DNA of 64,000 bases from the NCBI GenBank assembly GCA_934446365.1, contig CAKSDZ010000001.1, positions 186,001-250,000 of the forward strand, in the 5' to 3' direction. The notes beneath the pieces are model-generated. The model searched no databases. It was not told the origin of the DNA and was given only the letters and a program-made list of their open reading frames with translations. The stretch comes from an uncultured Eubacteriales bacterium. GTDB taxonomy: Bacteria; Bacillota; Clostridia; Oscillospirales; CAG-272. How positions within the stretch are numbered: position 1 is the stretch's first letter; every line of letters starts with the position of its first letter. Below are positions 10,554 to 18,214 of the stretch, in pieces. A program made the translations under genes and the position numbers.

Positions 10554-11030
10554 TTATGCGTTATCTTTCGGTTTGCAGACGTCGATCCACCCGTCCGCAT
10601 GGGAAAGGCGGAAAATTTCGTCCGGGGTGAGCTCAACCGCGCTGTTGCTGCTGCCGCATGCGGGAAATACCGTGTCAAAGCGTTTTAAGGATTCGTCCAA
10701 GTAAATGCGGACGCCGTCATTTACCGCGAACGGGCATACGCCGCCGACCGCGTGTCCGATACGGGACGCCGCCGCGTCGGGCGTCAGCATTTTTGCTTTG
10801 ACATGAAACCGCGCTTTGTATTTCGCGTTGTCGATTTTGGTATCGCCGGCGCAGACGATGAGAAGATCGCCGCCGTCCGCCTCAAAGGAGAGCGTTTTCG
10901 CGATTCTCGCGGGCTCGGTTCCGAGTGCCGAAGCGGCCAGCTCCACCGTGGCGCTGGAAACGGCAAATTCCATGATTTTATCGGCAATGCCGAGCGTGCC
11001 GAAGTAAGCTCTTACTTTTTCAATGGACAT
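10554..11030 (-). CDS. YbaK/EbsC-family aminoacyl-tRNA deacylase
   Basis: The 158-residue product has the length and layout of the single-domain YbaK/EbsC family, whose members hydrolyse mischarged tRNA (for example Cys-tRNA(Pro)) in the cytoplasm. Supporting motifs are the KTLSF segment (about residue 46), the conserved DTKIDNAK-like region with a catalytic-type lysine in KAKML, and the signature VGGVCPFAV near 91-99. It sits alone between the terminator at 10527 and the exporter gene whose stop codon lies 18 nt away; the two minus-strand genes may be cotranscribed. The exact tRNA substrate cannot be told from sequence. Confidence 0.9.
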   Translation of the reverse strand: MSIEKVRAYFGTLGIADKIMEFAVSSATVELAASALGTEPARIAKTLSFEADGGDLLIVCAGDTKIDNAKYKARFHVKAKMLTPDAAASRIGHAVGGVCPFAVNDGVRIYLDESLKRFDTVFPACGSSNSAVELTPDEIFRLSHADGWIDVCKPKDNA

Positions 11031-11048
11031 ATCCGGTTACTCCTAATA

Positions 11049-11900
11049 TTATATGGTAATTCCGATCAGGTCGAAAAGGATTCCGACGAGCAGTCCGGAG
11101 CCGTAAACGGCCGCGGCGATCAAAAGATTTTCCTTTATATTTTTGTTGATTCTGAACAGGATGAGCAGTCCCACGCCGGAGCCGGCGAGAAGTCCCGCCA
11201 TCATGGAGCCTGTGCTGATGATGCCGTCCAAAAACAGCTCCGTCAGGACGACGGACGCCGCACAGTTGGGAATGAGACCGATAAGGCCGCATACGACCGG
11301 TCCTAAGATTTTGGCATTTGCCGCAAGGGCTGCGATCTGTTCCTCGCCGACAAAATAGATGATGACGCCGATGATAAGTGAAAAGAGAAAGATAAAAAGC
11401 GTAATCTGCGCCGTATGAACGAGGGAAGAGCGCAGAATCCCTTTTTCGCAGTGGCAGTGTTCCTCCTCGCAGATGCGGGAGATATCGCTTTTCTGCGGCG
11501 TTTTTTTGCACAGTCTGAGAATGAGATCGGCGATAAATCCGATGAGAATGCCGCACACGACTTTGATTCCGATAAGGATGAGGATTCGGGAGACGGAGGC
11601 TTTCTCCGAGAGCATGACGGGGAGCATTTCATCCGAGGTTGAAAGAAAAATCGCAATCAGCGTGCCGACCGAAATGATGCCGCCCGAATACAGGTTGGCG
11701 GCGGAGGCGGAGAAGCCGCACTGAGGAACGGCACCGAGCAGTCCTCCGACCGCAGGGCCGAGCATACCGGCCTTTGCCGCCGCGGCCTGTGTTTTCTTCG
11801 CCGCCTTATGCTCAATCCATTCGAGAATCAGATAGGTCACGAAGAGGAACGGAATCAGTTTTGCGGTATCGATCAGCGCGTCAAGTAATACGTCAAGCAT
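11049..11900 (-). CDS. ArsP_2-type putative heavy-metal/manganese exporter
   Basis: This 283-residue integral membrane protein consists of two related halves of about four to five helices each. Each half contains a matching motif: GAVPQCGFSASAANLYSGGIISVGT in the first and GLIPNCAASVVLTELFLDG in the second. That internal duplication is characteristic of the ten-helix ArsP_2 family annotated as arsenic or manganese exporters. A His/Cys-rich cytoplasmic linker (CEEEHCHCEKG) lies between the halves and could sense or deliver metal. The start is ATG 11900, with AAGGTG 5 nt upstream; the longer frame to 11960 would overlap the promoter. The ion transported is not established by the sequence. Confidence 0.82.
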   Translation of the reverse strand: MLDVLLDALIDTAKLIPFLFVTYLILEWIEHKAAKKTQAAAAKAGMLGPAVGGLLGAVPQCGFSASAANLYSGGIISVGTLIAIFLSTSDEMLPVMLSEKASVSRILILIGIKVVCGILIGFIADLILRLCKKTPQKSDISRICEEEHCHCEKGILRSSLVHTAQITLFIFLFSLIIGVIIYFVGEEQIAALAANAKILGPVVCGLIGLIPNCAASVVLTELFLDGIISTGSMMAGLLAGSGVGLLILFRINKNIKENLLIAAAVYGSGLLVGILFDLIGITI

Positions 11901-11931
11901 GTTTTCACCTTGTTTGCAGAATAATGTTTCT

Positions 11932-11960
11932 ATTTTACAGATTCTTGTCCGTTTTGTCAA
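11932..11960 (-). promoter_or_regulatory. Sigma-A promoter of the metal exporter gene
   Basis: On the minus strand TTGACA (11955-11960) and TAAAAT (11932-11937) are separated by 17 bp, about 30 bp upstream of the exporter start. Confidence 0.8.
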
Positions 11961-12018
11961 GAATCAGACGGGCGAAAAGCATAAAATTTATGAGTTTTTC
12001 GGGAAGATTGAAGGTAGA

Positions 12019-12052
12019 GAAAAAATCCCCGCCGTTATAAAACAGGCGAGGA
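12019..12052 (-). terminator. Terminator of the mutarotase-like gene
   Basis: An 8-bp stem with one G-T pair (12045-12052 with 12026-12033) is followed on the minus strand by a run of T. It lies just after the stop of the gene at 12064. Confidence 0.75.
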
Positions 12053-12063
12053 CTTTATTCGGT

Positions 12064-12984
12064 TCAAAATATCTTTTCCGCCAGTGCGTCGAGCGACTCG
12101 TTGGAAAATTCTCCAATCTCGATATCCGGTGTGAGCGTCCATGTTTCCGCGTGGACGATTGATTCTCCCTTTTTGATGGTTTTCATCTCGGAAAGCGATT
12201 CCGCTTCGGTGAAAAGCTCGCAGGCATACGCTTCGCAGGAGCAGCCGTAATCGGGATAAAGACCGTCCGGATGGTTTACGGCATACGCTTTGACCAGCGC
12301 CTGCCCGTGATTGACATAGGCGATTTTTCCCGCCGTATTGTTGATGCCGAATTTGATGCTTTTTTTAATGTCGGGATTTTGACGCAGGGCAATGTACCGA
12401 TCGCCCCAAAAGATTCGGGAATCTGTCATTTCCGTATACGGCCAAAGCGCAAGCACGCGGTTGGCAAGCAGTCCCGTATTCTCCGCGGGCTGCGGTACGA
12501 TGACGGCGCCGTTTTTATCCATAACGGAAAGGCACCAGCATGCGCCGGTGACGGGGTCTTTTTTTGTGTTTTTGACGGTATGCGTTACCGTGAACTTCGG
12601 TTCCGTCTCGTCCATGGCGATGCTCATGGAAAATTGCAGTCCGGTGACGGCCTGGACAGGCGGGTCGAAAACGGCGCCCGTCTGATTGACGGAATAGACG
12701 ACCTTTTCGCAGTCCGGATAATACGTTTCGGGATATTTTTCAGGGGACAGCCACATTCTGTGGCCGCCGTAGATGTACCAGAATTTTCCCTCGCCGAACG
12801 CGGAAGAAACATCCTCCGCTTTTTTGCGTTCGATGTCCTCGAACATGAGGTTTTCCTTGCCCAAAAGATTGCATTTGATGATGCGGGGACCGATGTCGAT
12901 GGTGACGTAAATCTCCATGGAATCATTGGCGATGGAGAGGCATTTTCCGAAGTTTTTATAAGTGGTTTCCTTGATAGAAATCAT
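12064..12984 (-). CDS. Mutarotase-like (DUF4380-type) protein of unknown substrate
   Basis: The 306-residue product has the beta-sandwich pattern of galactose mutarotase-like proteins: an opening DIGPRIIKCNLLG strand, a GGHRMWLSPE motif, and a later ACWCLSVMDKNG segment. The closest group I recognise is the DUF4380-type, thought to act on sugars, but no catalytic pair can be assigned securely. The start is ATG 12984, preceded by AAAGGA at 8 nt; a GTG/ATG at 13005 would sit upstream of that ribosome site. It lies downstream of nrdR on the same strand but is separated by about 90 bp and a weak hairpin, so it may be an independent unit. Confidence 0.7.
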   Translation of the reverse strand: MISIKETTYKNFGKCLSIANDSMEIYVTIDIGPRIIKCNLLGKENLMFEDIERKKAEDVSSAFGEGKFWYIYGGHRMWLSPEKYPETYYPDCEKVVYSVNQTGAVFDPPVQAVTGLQFSMSIAMDETEPKFTVTHTVKNTKKDPVTGACWCLSVMDKNGAVIVPQPAENTGLLANRVLALWPYTEMTDSRIFWGDRYIALRQNPDIKKSIKFGINNTAGKIAYVNHGQALVKAYAVNHPDGLYPDYGCSCEAYACELFTEAESLSEMKTIKKGESIVHAETWTLTPDIEIGEFSNESLDALAEKIF

Positions 12985-13022
12985 ACCAGGTATCCTTTCA
13001 AACATGATATTATCTATATGAA

Positions 13023-13046
13023 AACGGCGGAACTGCCGCCGCCGTT
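13023..13046 (-). terminator. Possible weak terminator of nrdR
   Basis: An 8-bp GC-rich stem (13023-13030 with 13039-13046, loop 8 nt) is followed on the minus strand by four T. It lies 32 nt after the nrdR stop codon. The T run is short, so read-through into the mutarotase-like gene is likely. Confidence 0.45.
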
Positions 13047-13077
13047 GATTGCGGTTTCAATGAAAGAACACGGAATT

Positions 13078-13548
13078 CTATTTCAGGCTTTGTTCTTTTT
13101 CGTTTTTCAGCGCTTCCAGCTCGCGCATAAAGGTTTCGAGGTCTTTGAACTCTCTGTAAATGGAAGCGAAGCGCACATACGCCACATCGTTAATCGCTTT
13201 CAGCTTTTCCATGACAAGCACACCGATGCGCTTGGACGAAACCTCTCGTGTGAGTGAATTTTGAAGCTCGGTCTCGATTTCGGAGGCGAGATTTTCCATC
13301 TGCTCCATGGTGACAGGGCATTTATAACAGGATTTCATGATGCCGGCGAGCAGCTTCGATTTGTCGAAAACCTCGCGGGTATTGTCCTTTTTTACGACGA
13401 TGAGCGGCAGACTTTCGATCACCTCATAGGTGGTGAAACGATTCTGACAGGACAGACATTCTCGTCTGCGGCGTATGCTGGAACCCTCTTCTGTCGGGCG
13501 GGAATCGATCACCTTGCTTTCGGTGTATCCGCAGACGGGACATTTCAA
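13078..13548 (-). CDS. nrdR: Transcriptional repressor NrdR
   Basis: NrdR represses ribonucleotide reductase genes in response to dATP/ATP. The 156-residue product has the family's full layout: an N-terminal zinc ribbon with Cys3, Cys6, Cys31 and Cys34 and the SRRREC-like RRRREC stretch, then an ATP-cone domain from about residue 48 (VVKKDNTREVFDKSKL). Length matches the family. It has its own promoter on the minus strand and no ribonucleotide reductase gene lies in this window, so its targets are elsewhere. Confidence 0.97.
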   Translation of the reverse strand: MKCPVCGYTESKVIDSRPTEEGSSIRRRRECLSCQNRFTTYEVIESLPLIVVKKDNTREVFDKSKLLAGIMKSCYKCPVTMEQMENLASEIETELQNSLTREVSSKRIGVLVMEKLKAINDVAYVRFASIYREFKDLETFMRELEALKNEKEQSLK

Positions 13549-13590
13549 AATAAGCAGCCTCCACGAACTGAATTTGATATCTTATCCATT

Positions 13591-13619
13591 ATTATATCAC
13601 ATCGTTTCTGAAATGTAAA
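13591..13619 (-). promoter_or_regulatory. Sigma-A promoter of nrdR
   Basis: On the minus strand TTTACA (13614-13619) and TATAAT (13591-13596) are 17 bp apart, about 45 bp upstream of the nrdR start. Confidence 0.75.
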
Positions 13620-13745
13620 TCGTTATTCGGAAATTTTTTCATAAAATTTGGAAAGCGAACAGGGAATATATTCCTGTTTTGTGAGTATGCAGCCACATTA
13701 TGCAAATAAAATGAGGAATCTGCCATATTTGCCAAAAAGAAACCG

Positions 13746-13774
13746 ATGACAAATCCGAAAGAATGCCGTATAAT
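13746..13774 (+). promoter_or_regulatory. Promoter of the small membrane protein gene
   Basis: ATGACA (13746-13751) and TATAAT (13769-13774) are 17 bp apart, about 60 bp upstream of the ATG at 13833. The 284-bp space between nrdR and this gene holds the two divergent promoters and nothing else that I recognise. Confidence 0.65.
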
Positions 13775-13832
13775 TTTGAATGAAAGACGAGCCTCAAAGA
13801 TTTTATGATATTTTTATTTTTGGAGAAGGGTC

Positions 13833-14093
13833 ATGGAAAAAAGAAAGAAAAAGAACATGAGATGTCCGAAGCTTGGCGCACGTGCGGAAAAGCTGCTTCT
13901 GATCACATTGCCGATCGTGCTGATACAGGCGCTTTTCACGACGGTGTTTGTTGCCGGAAAGGATACATATGAGATCGCTATGAATACCGATATGATAAAT
14001 CTGATGCTGGATCGGATCGGGCTTAGTCTGTTGCTTTCCGTTTTGGGAAGTCTGTTTTTCGATATGCTCGAAAAGAGAGAAAAGAAGGATTAA
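13833..14093 (+). CDS. Small two-helix membrane protein, unknown function
   Basis: I do not recognise the family. The 86-residue product starts with a very basic segment (EKRKKKNMRCPK), then has a hydrophobic helix at about 20-42 and a second at about 59-78, and ends with a charged tail (EKREKKD), so both ends are probably cytoplasmic. GGAGAAGGG lies just upstream of the ATG and a well-placed promoter lies further upstream, which supports expression. Its stop codon is 3 nt from the stop of the convergent SGNH hydrolase gene with no terminator between them. Confidence 0.65.
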   Translation: MEKRKKKNMRCPKLGARAEKLLLITLPIVLIQALFTTVFVAGKDTYEIAMNTDMINLMLDRIGLSLLLSVLGSLFFDMLEKREKKD

Positions 14094-14096
14094 GCG

Positions 14097-14759
14097 TCAG
14101 ATATTTTCGATTATATCGGTCAGCATTTGCGCAAATACGTCATGCATTTCCGCCCTCGGATGATTGATCCGATTGACAAGGAGCTCCGTTGTGTCGAGCC
14201 CCGACCGATACATCGCTTTCCAGTGCGCATAAGCGTCACAGAGGACGATGCCGTTTTCCGCGCACAGAAGCCTCGCCTGTTCCATCATGCGGTCGAATTT
14301 TCCGTCCGTCTGCGCCGCCATCGTTTTTTCCGCGACCTTGCGGGCACAGGGAAGCGTTTGCGGATGGAGATAGGTGTTCATCATGTTCGGCGTCATGAAA
14401 ACGACGGTTGAAACCGTGCTTTTCAGTTTTGCGAACATGTCGGTGAGCGCCGTTCCGAAGCGCTTTTCCGGATGCAGCGCGTCGTTCAGTCCGAAGCAGA
14501 GCACCGCGATGTCGGTCCCGGACAGCATGAGCGTGTCGAGCTGTGAGCGCGCCGTATGAGCGGAATATCCGCGTTTGGCAAAATTTTCATATTCAAAGCT
14601 AAGCTCTCCGTGCTTTTGCCGGAGGGCTTTTATCGTTTTGACGGCATAGCCGTCCTCCGGACGTTTTACCGTTTCAAATCCGTAGGAACAGGGATAGATT
14701 TCAAAGCAGCCTTCGGTGACGCTGTCCCCGAAGAATACGATTTTTGTGGATTTTTTCAT
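14097..14759 (-). CDS. SGNH/GDSL-family hydrolase
   Basis: The 220-residue product is a GDSL-type esterase/hydrolase. The N-terminal block I motif FFGDSVTEG carries the catalytic Ser (about residue 13), CFGLNDAL near 88-95 supplies the block III Gly/Asn oxyanion residues, and RINHPRAEMH near 200 supplies the His of the catalytic pair. There is no signal peptide, so it is cytoplasmic; its ester substrate is unknown. ATG 14759 overlaps the dusB stop as ATGA (14756-14759), which indicates translational coupling. A longer open frame upstream runs through dusB in another frame and is rejected as the start. Confidence 0.88.
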   Translation of the reverse strand: MKKSTKIVFFGDSVTEGCFEIYPCSYGFETVKRPEDGYAVKTIKALRQKHGELSFEYENFAKRGYSAHTARSQLDTLMLSGTDIAVLCFGLNDALHPEKRFGTALTDMFAKLKSTVSTVVFMTPNMMNTYLHPQTLPCARKVAEKTMAAQTDGKFDRMMEQARLLCAENGIVLCDAYAHWKAMYRSGLDTTELLVNRINHPRAEMHDVFAQMLTDIIENI

Positions 14760-15769
14760 GACGACCTCTGTCCGTCCGGCTGCATTTTTTGCATGTAATC
14801 CGTCAGGATTTTGACAATTTCCTCGGCGGTGGACGCCGTGTTCATCTGCCCGCGCACATACGCGGAGCCGTCCATGCCGCGGGTATAATAAGCGATGGCG
14901 GCACGGCTTTCCGCGACGGCGACACGTTCTCCCTTGTCCTGAATCATGTAGGAAAAGTGGCGCAGCGCTTCCGTGAGCCGTTCTTCCGGGGAAGGCTGTG
15001 TGTAGGGGATGCCGGCAAGCGCCGCGTGGATTTCCTCGAACAGCCATGGATTGCCGAGCGCGCCGCGCGCGACGGCGACGCCGTCGCAGCCGGTTTCGCG
15101 CAGCATTCTTACCGCATCCTCCGCGGTGAAGATATCGCCGTTTCCGATGACGGGAATTTGCACGGCGTTCTTTACCGCGCGGATATATTCCGGATGTGTT
15201 CCGGGCGCGTACAGCTCGGCGCGGGTGCGTGCGTGGATGCAGAGCGCGGCGGCGCCGGACGCTTCCATTCTTTTCGCCATTTCGACGACGTTGACCGAAT
15301 GCTCGTCCCAGCCGAGACGAAGCTTGACCGTGACGGGAATCCCGCCGCATACCGCGGTCATCGCCTTTACGATGCGGGCGGCCTTTTCCGGCTCCCGCAT
15401 CAGCGCGCTTCCGTCTCCGCATTTGACGACCTTCGGCATGGGACAGCCCATGTTGACATCGACGGCGGCGGGCATCGTGCCGTTTTTGGCGGAGATCTCC
15501 ATGAGGATTTCCGAAGCCTTTGCCATGGTTTCCGGCTCGCTTCCGAAAAGCTGGACCGCACAGGGCATCTCATCCGGACGGATCCGAGCGAGCGTCGGCG
15601 TTTTTTTGTCGCCGTAGCAAAGCGCCTTGGCAGATACCATTTCCGTTGTCATATAGTCGGCGCCGTGAGCTTTGCAGATGCGCCGGAACGCCGCATCGCT
15701 CATACCCGCCATGGGCGCAAGCCAAACGGCGCCGTATGTTTCCTTTCCGATTGGGATTTTTTTACACAT
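14756..15769 (-). CDS. dusB: tRNA-dihydrouridine synthase (DusB type)
   Basis: The enzyme reduces uridines in tRNA D-loops using FMN and NADPH. The 337-residue product shows the TIM-barrel start WLAPMAGMSDAAFRRIC, the catalytic cysteine in NMGCPMPKV (about residue 107), the KLRLGWDE strand, HARTR (about 180), and the phosphate-binding NGDIFTAEDA and GVAVARGALGNPWLF segments. A GAGGA ribosome site precedes the ATG. It forms a two-gene unit with the SGNH hydrolase gene through a 4-nt overlap. Assignment to the DusB subgroup rests on overall similarity. Confidence 0.95.
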   Translation of the reverse strand: MCKKIPIGKETYGAVWLAPMAGMSDAAFRRICKAHGADYMTTEMVSAKALCYGDKKTPTLARIRPDEMPCAVQLFGSEPETMAKASEILMEISAKNGTMPAAVDVNMGCPMPKVVKCGDGSALMREPEKAARIVKAMTAVCGGIPVTVKLRLGWDEHSVNVVEMAKRMEASGAAALCIHARTRAELYAPGTHPEYIRAVKNAVQIPVIGNGDIFTAEDAVRMLRETGCDGVAVARGALGNPWLFEEIHAALAGIPYTQPSPEERLTEALRHFSYMIQDKGERVAVAESRAAIAYYTRGMDGSAYVRGQMNTASTAEEIVKILTDYMQKMQPDGQRSS

Positions 15770-15911
15770 ATATCCTCGTTTAACATATAGCTTTTATTGA
15801 TTTTTACAGTCTGTTCTTTATACAGAATACCGTAAAAAGCAGGCGTTGTAAATAAAAATTTTAAATTCCGTATAAATTTTATGGACGGGATGTGAATTTG
15901 AAAGTTTTCCC

Positions 15912-15957
15912 TTGAAATGTCGCGGAAACTATGATATATTTATAATATTATAAATAT
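15912..15957 (+). promoter_or_regulatory. Promoter with an overlapping 22-bp palindrome
   Basis: TTGAAA (15912-15917) and TATATT (15935-15940) are 17 bp apart. A perfect 22-bp AT palindrome occupies 15936-15957, covering the -10 box and the expected transcription start, so it could serve as an operator. The rest of 15770-16021 contains no gene. Confidence 0.55.
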
Positions 15958-16021
15958 TTCTCGGAATATTGCGGAATGAACTTTTAGCATCGGGGGAATC
16001 CGAGGGAGGGAGGAAACGCGC

Positions 16022-17032
16022 GTGGGAACCGAATCGGAGCATCTGTCAGGTTTGTCTGCGGAGGGCGCGCTTGCCGCTGTCGAAAAAAATCTGCGCCGAA
16101 CCGCCACAGCGGGTGCCGCGGTGACGGAGAAGCGTTTTGCCCATATCAAAGAGCTGGCAGAGCTTCTTTCGCGCAGAATCCGGCGGGAAACCGGCGTTTC
16201 GGACGTCCTTCGTGCCGTTTTGTCGTTTGAGGGGGCAGTACCCATCTATCATGAATGGCTGGCCGCACCCTCCTTGCAGGAAGTCCCGTTCGGGGAGATC
16301 AACCGTGCCGAGAAAGCCTTTTTTCTGCGGCAGCTCGGCCGGTACGATCGGTTTTATCTTTCCAAGTGTCTTGCCGAGCAAAGCAATATTCGCGATTTGA
16401 AAACGATGATTCCTCTGATTGTGGGAGAGCTTGCCGAGATTCCGTCCGGACGGGACAGGCGGGTCGCTTTTCTCCGGAACAGGCAGGCCTCGCGCGCATT
16501 TGAGCGGTTTGCACGGTATCTGGGCGGCGTTTCCGCCGTTTATGAAGACAATTTTCAGAGCGCCTGCGAATCCGTCTATACGGGAGAGACCACCTATGCC
16601 ATTATCCCGACCGCCAGCACGTCGGACGGCAGGCTGAACAGCTTCTATCGTCAGATGGAGAAATATGACCTGAATATCGTTCTGTCCTGCGACATCGATT
16701 CGGACGACGGGGAAAATTCCACCACGTTTGCGCTCGTATATCGGGACAGATTGTATATTGAAATCGAGGGCATTCCGCTCTATGAATGCAAAATCACGCT
16801 TGACCGGCAGACCGATATCGCGGATATCGCCGATGCCGCCGCTTATTTCGGGGCAACGATGGAATCCGCGGAGGCGCTTCCACTGATGTTTTCCGGCCGC
16901 ACGAACGCCTTCGGTATGATATTCGGCCTCAAAAATGCCGATGTCGGCGGATTTTTCACATATCTTGCGCTGGAATATCCGCAAACGGCCGCCGTCGGCA
17001 TCTATGACAGAACAGAGAGGGCGGAATCATGA
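16022..17032 (+). CDS. Prephenate dehydratase-like protein, probably non-catalytic
   Basis: The 336-residue product has an alpha-helical N-terminal segment (to about 120) and then a region that follows the prephenate dehydratase fold: VAFLRNRQAS, SACESVYTGETTYAIIPTAS, and DGRLNSFY matching the ENTSSGAIN block of that family. The catalytic TRF motif reads TTF (residues 234-236), whereas the true pheA in this window has TTRF. A C-terminal ACT-like region ends in AVGIY. It may be a ligand-binding or regulatory relative rather than an enzyme. The GTG start has GGAGG 8 nt upstream. It overlaps ruvC by 4 nt (ATGA), so it is cotranscribed with the Holliday junction genes. Confidence 0.6.
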   Translation: MGTESEHLSGLSAEGALAAVEKNLRRTATAGAAVTEKRFAHIKELAELLSRRIRRETGVSDVLRAVLSFEGAVPIYHEWLAAPSLQEVPFGEINRAEKAFFLRQLGRYDRFYLSKCLAEQSNIRDLKTMIPLIVGELAEIPSGRDRRVAFLRNRQASRAFERFARYLGGVSAVYEDNFQSACESVYTGETTYAIIPTASTSDGRLNSFYRQMEKYDLNIVLSCDIDSDDGENSTTFALVYRDRLYIEIEGIPLYECKITLDRQTDIADIADAAAYFGATMESAEALPLMFSGRTNAFGMIFGLKNADVGGFFTYLALEYPQTAAVGIYDRTERAES

Positions 17033-17544
17033 TTATATTGGGAATCGACCCGGGAATTGCCATTGTGGGGTATGGTGTCATCGAATACCGGAATTCCGTA
17101 TTCAAAACCCTTGCGATGGGCTCCATTCAGACGCCGGCCGGCATCGATGTGGAGCGCCGGCTTGAGATGGTATATGACGATATGTGCGAGCTGATTGACA
17201 TGTATCGCCCCGACGAAATGGCGATTGAGGAGCTTTTCTTCAATACGAACCAGAAAACCGCGATTGCGGTCGCCGAGGCAAGAGGCGTGATTCTTCTTGC
17301 CGCCATGAAGCGGAACGTGAAAATCAGCGAATATACGCCGCTCCAAGTCAAGCAGTCCGTGGTCGGCTACGGACGTGCGGAAAAATCACAGGTGATTGCG
17401 CTTGTGAAAATGATTTTGAAGCTGGAGCATGCGCCGAAGCTTGACGATACCGCGGACGCGCTTGCGCTTGCCATCTGCCATGCGCACTGCGGCGGCTCCA
17501 AGATTCAGGGATATTACAATCAGAAAAAACAAAAACTGCTGTGA
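17029..17544 (+). CDS. ruvC: Holliday junction resolvase RuvC
   Basis: RuvC cuts four-way DNA junctions together with RuvAB. The 171-residue product has the RNase H-like fold with the acidic residues in place: Asp7 in LGIDPG, Glu in the EELFFNTN motif (about 67), and the pair in LDDTADALA near 138-141. Length is normal. The gene overlaps the preceding gene by 4 nt and ruvA follows 18 nt later, giving the classic ruvC-ruvA-ruvB order. Confidence 0.97.
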   Translation: MIILGIDPGIAIVGYGVIEYRNSVFKTLAMGSIQTPAGIDVERRLEMVYDDMCELIDMYRPDEMAIEELFFNTNQKTAIAVAEARGVILLAAMKRNVKISEYTPLQVKQSVVGYGRAEKSQVIALVKMILKLEHAPKLDDTADALALAICHAHCGGSKIQGYYNQKKQKLL

Positions 17545-17562
17545 GTGAAAAGAGGATGACGG

Positions 17563-18174
17563 ATGTTTTATTATATAAAAGGCGAGCTTGTTTTAACGGA
17601 GCCGGCTGCGGCCGTTATCGACTGCGGCGGCGTCGGATATAAGCTGACGGTCAGCAAGAATACGCTTTCCCACCTGTCGAGGCTTGGAGAAACGGTATGC
17701 CTTTATACTTATTTTTACATCAGGGAGGAAGCGGTCGAGCTGCTCGGCTTCTATACGCTGGAAGAGCTTTCGGCTTTCAAGCTTCTCATCACGGTTTCCG
17801 GCATCGGTCCCAAGGCGGCGATGGCGGTGCTGTCCGTTTTGACACCGGAAAAATTCGCGCTTGCGGTGTCTACCGGCGATGCAAAGGCGATTTCCAAGGC
17901 GCAGGGCGTCGGCGGCAAAATGGCAGCCCGCGTTGTGCTGGAACTCAAAGATAAGGTGGCAAAGGAATTTTCCTCCGAGATTGCTGCGGCGGAACCGTCG
18001 GTCTCCGACGAAGAGGAAACGGTGATCGGAAATGTCGACGAGGCGATTACGGCTTTGATGGTTCTCGGTTATACAAGGCAGGAGGCGCAGGCGGCATTGA
18101 AAGGCATCGCGCCGCTCCTTCCGCTTGAAGATATGATTACGGCGGCGCTCCGCAAAATGGGAACGCGGCTTTGA
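17563..18174 (+). CDS. ruvA: Holliday junction branch migration protein RuvA
   Basis: RuvA binds four-way junctions and loads the RuvB motor. The 203-residue product starts MFYYIKGELV, has the N-terminal OB-fold (to about 63), two helix-hairpin-helix motifs (ITVSGIGPKAAMAVLS and the AQGVGGKMAARVVLELKDK segment, about 72-130), an acidic linker, and the C-terminal RuvB-contact domain (about 155-200) that begins EAITALMVLGYTRQEA. ruvB follows 40 nt downstream. Confidence 0.97.
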   Translation: MFYYIKGELVLTEPAAAVIDCGGVGYKLTVSKNTLSHLSRLGETVCLYTYFYIREEAVELLGFYTLEELSAFKLLITVSGIGPKAAMAVLSVLTPEKFALAVSTGDAKAISKAQGVGGKMAARVVLELKDKVAKEFSSEIAAAEPSVSDEEETVIGNVDEAITALMVLGYTRQEAQAALKGIAPLLPLEDMITAALRKMGTRL

Positions 18175-18214
18175 CCGACTGTGACAGACAAAACAGGATG
18201 GCAAAGGATAACGG

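Noticed and set aside
14760..15422. Long in-frame N-terminal extension of the SGNH hydrolase gene through dusB
   Set aside because: The extension is Arg-rich noise inside dusB; the hydrolase motif begins right after ATG 14759, which overlaps the dusB stop as ATGA.
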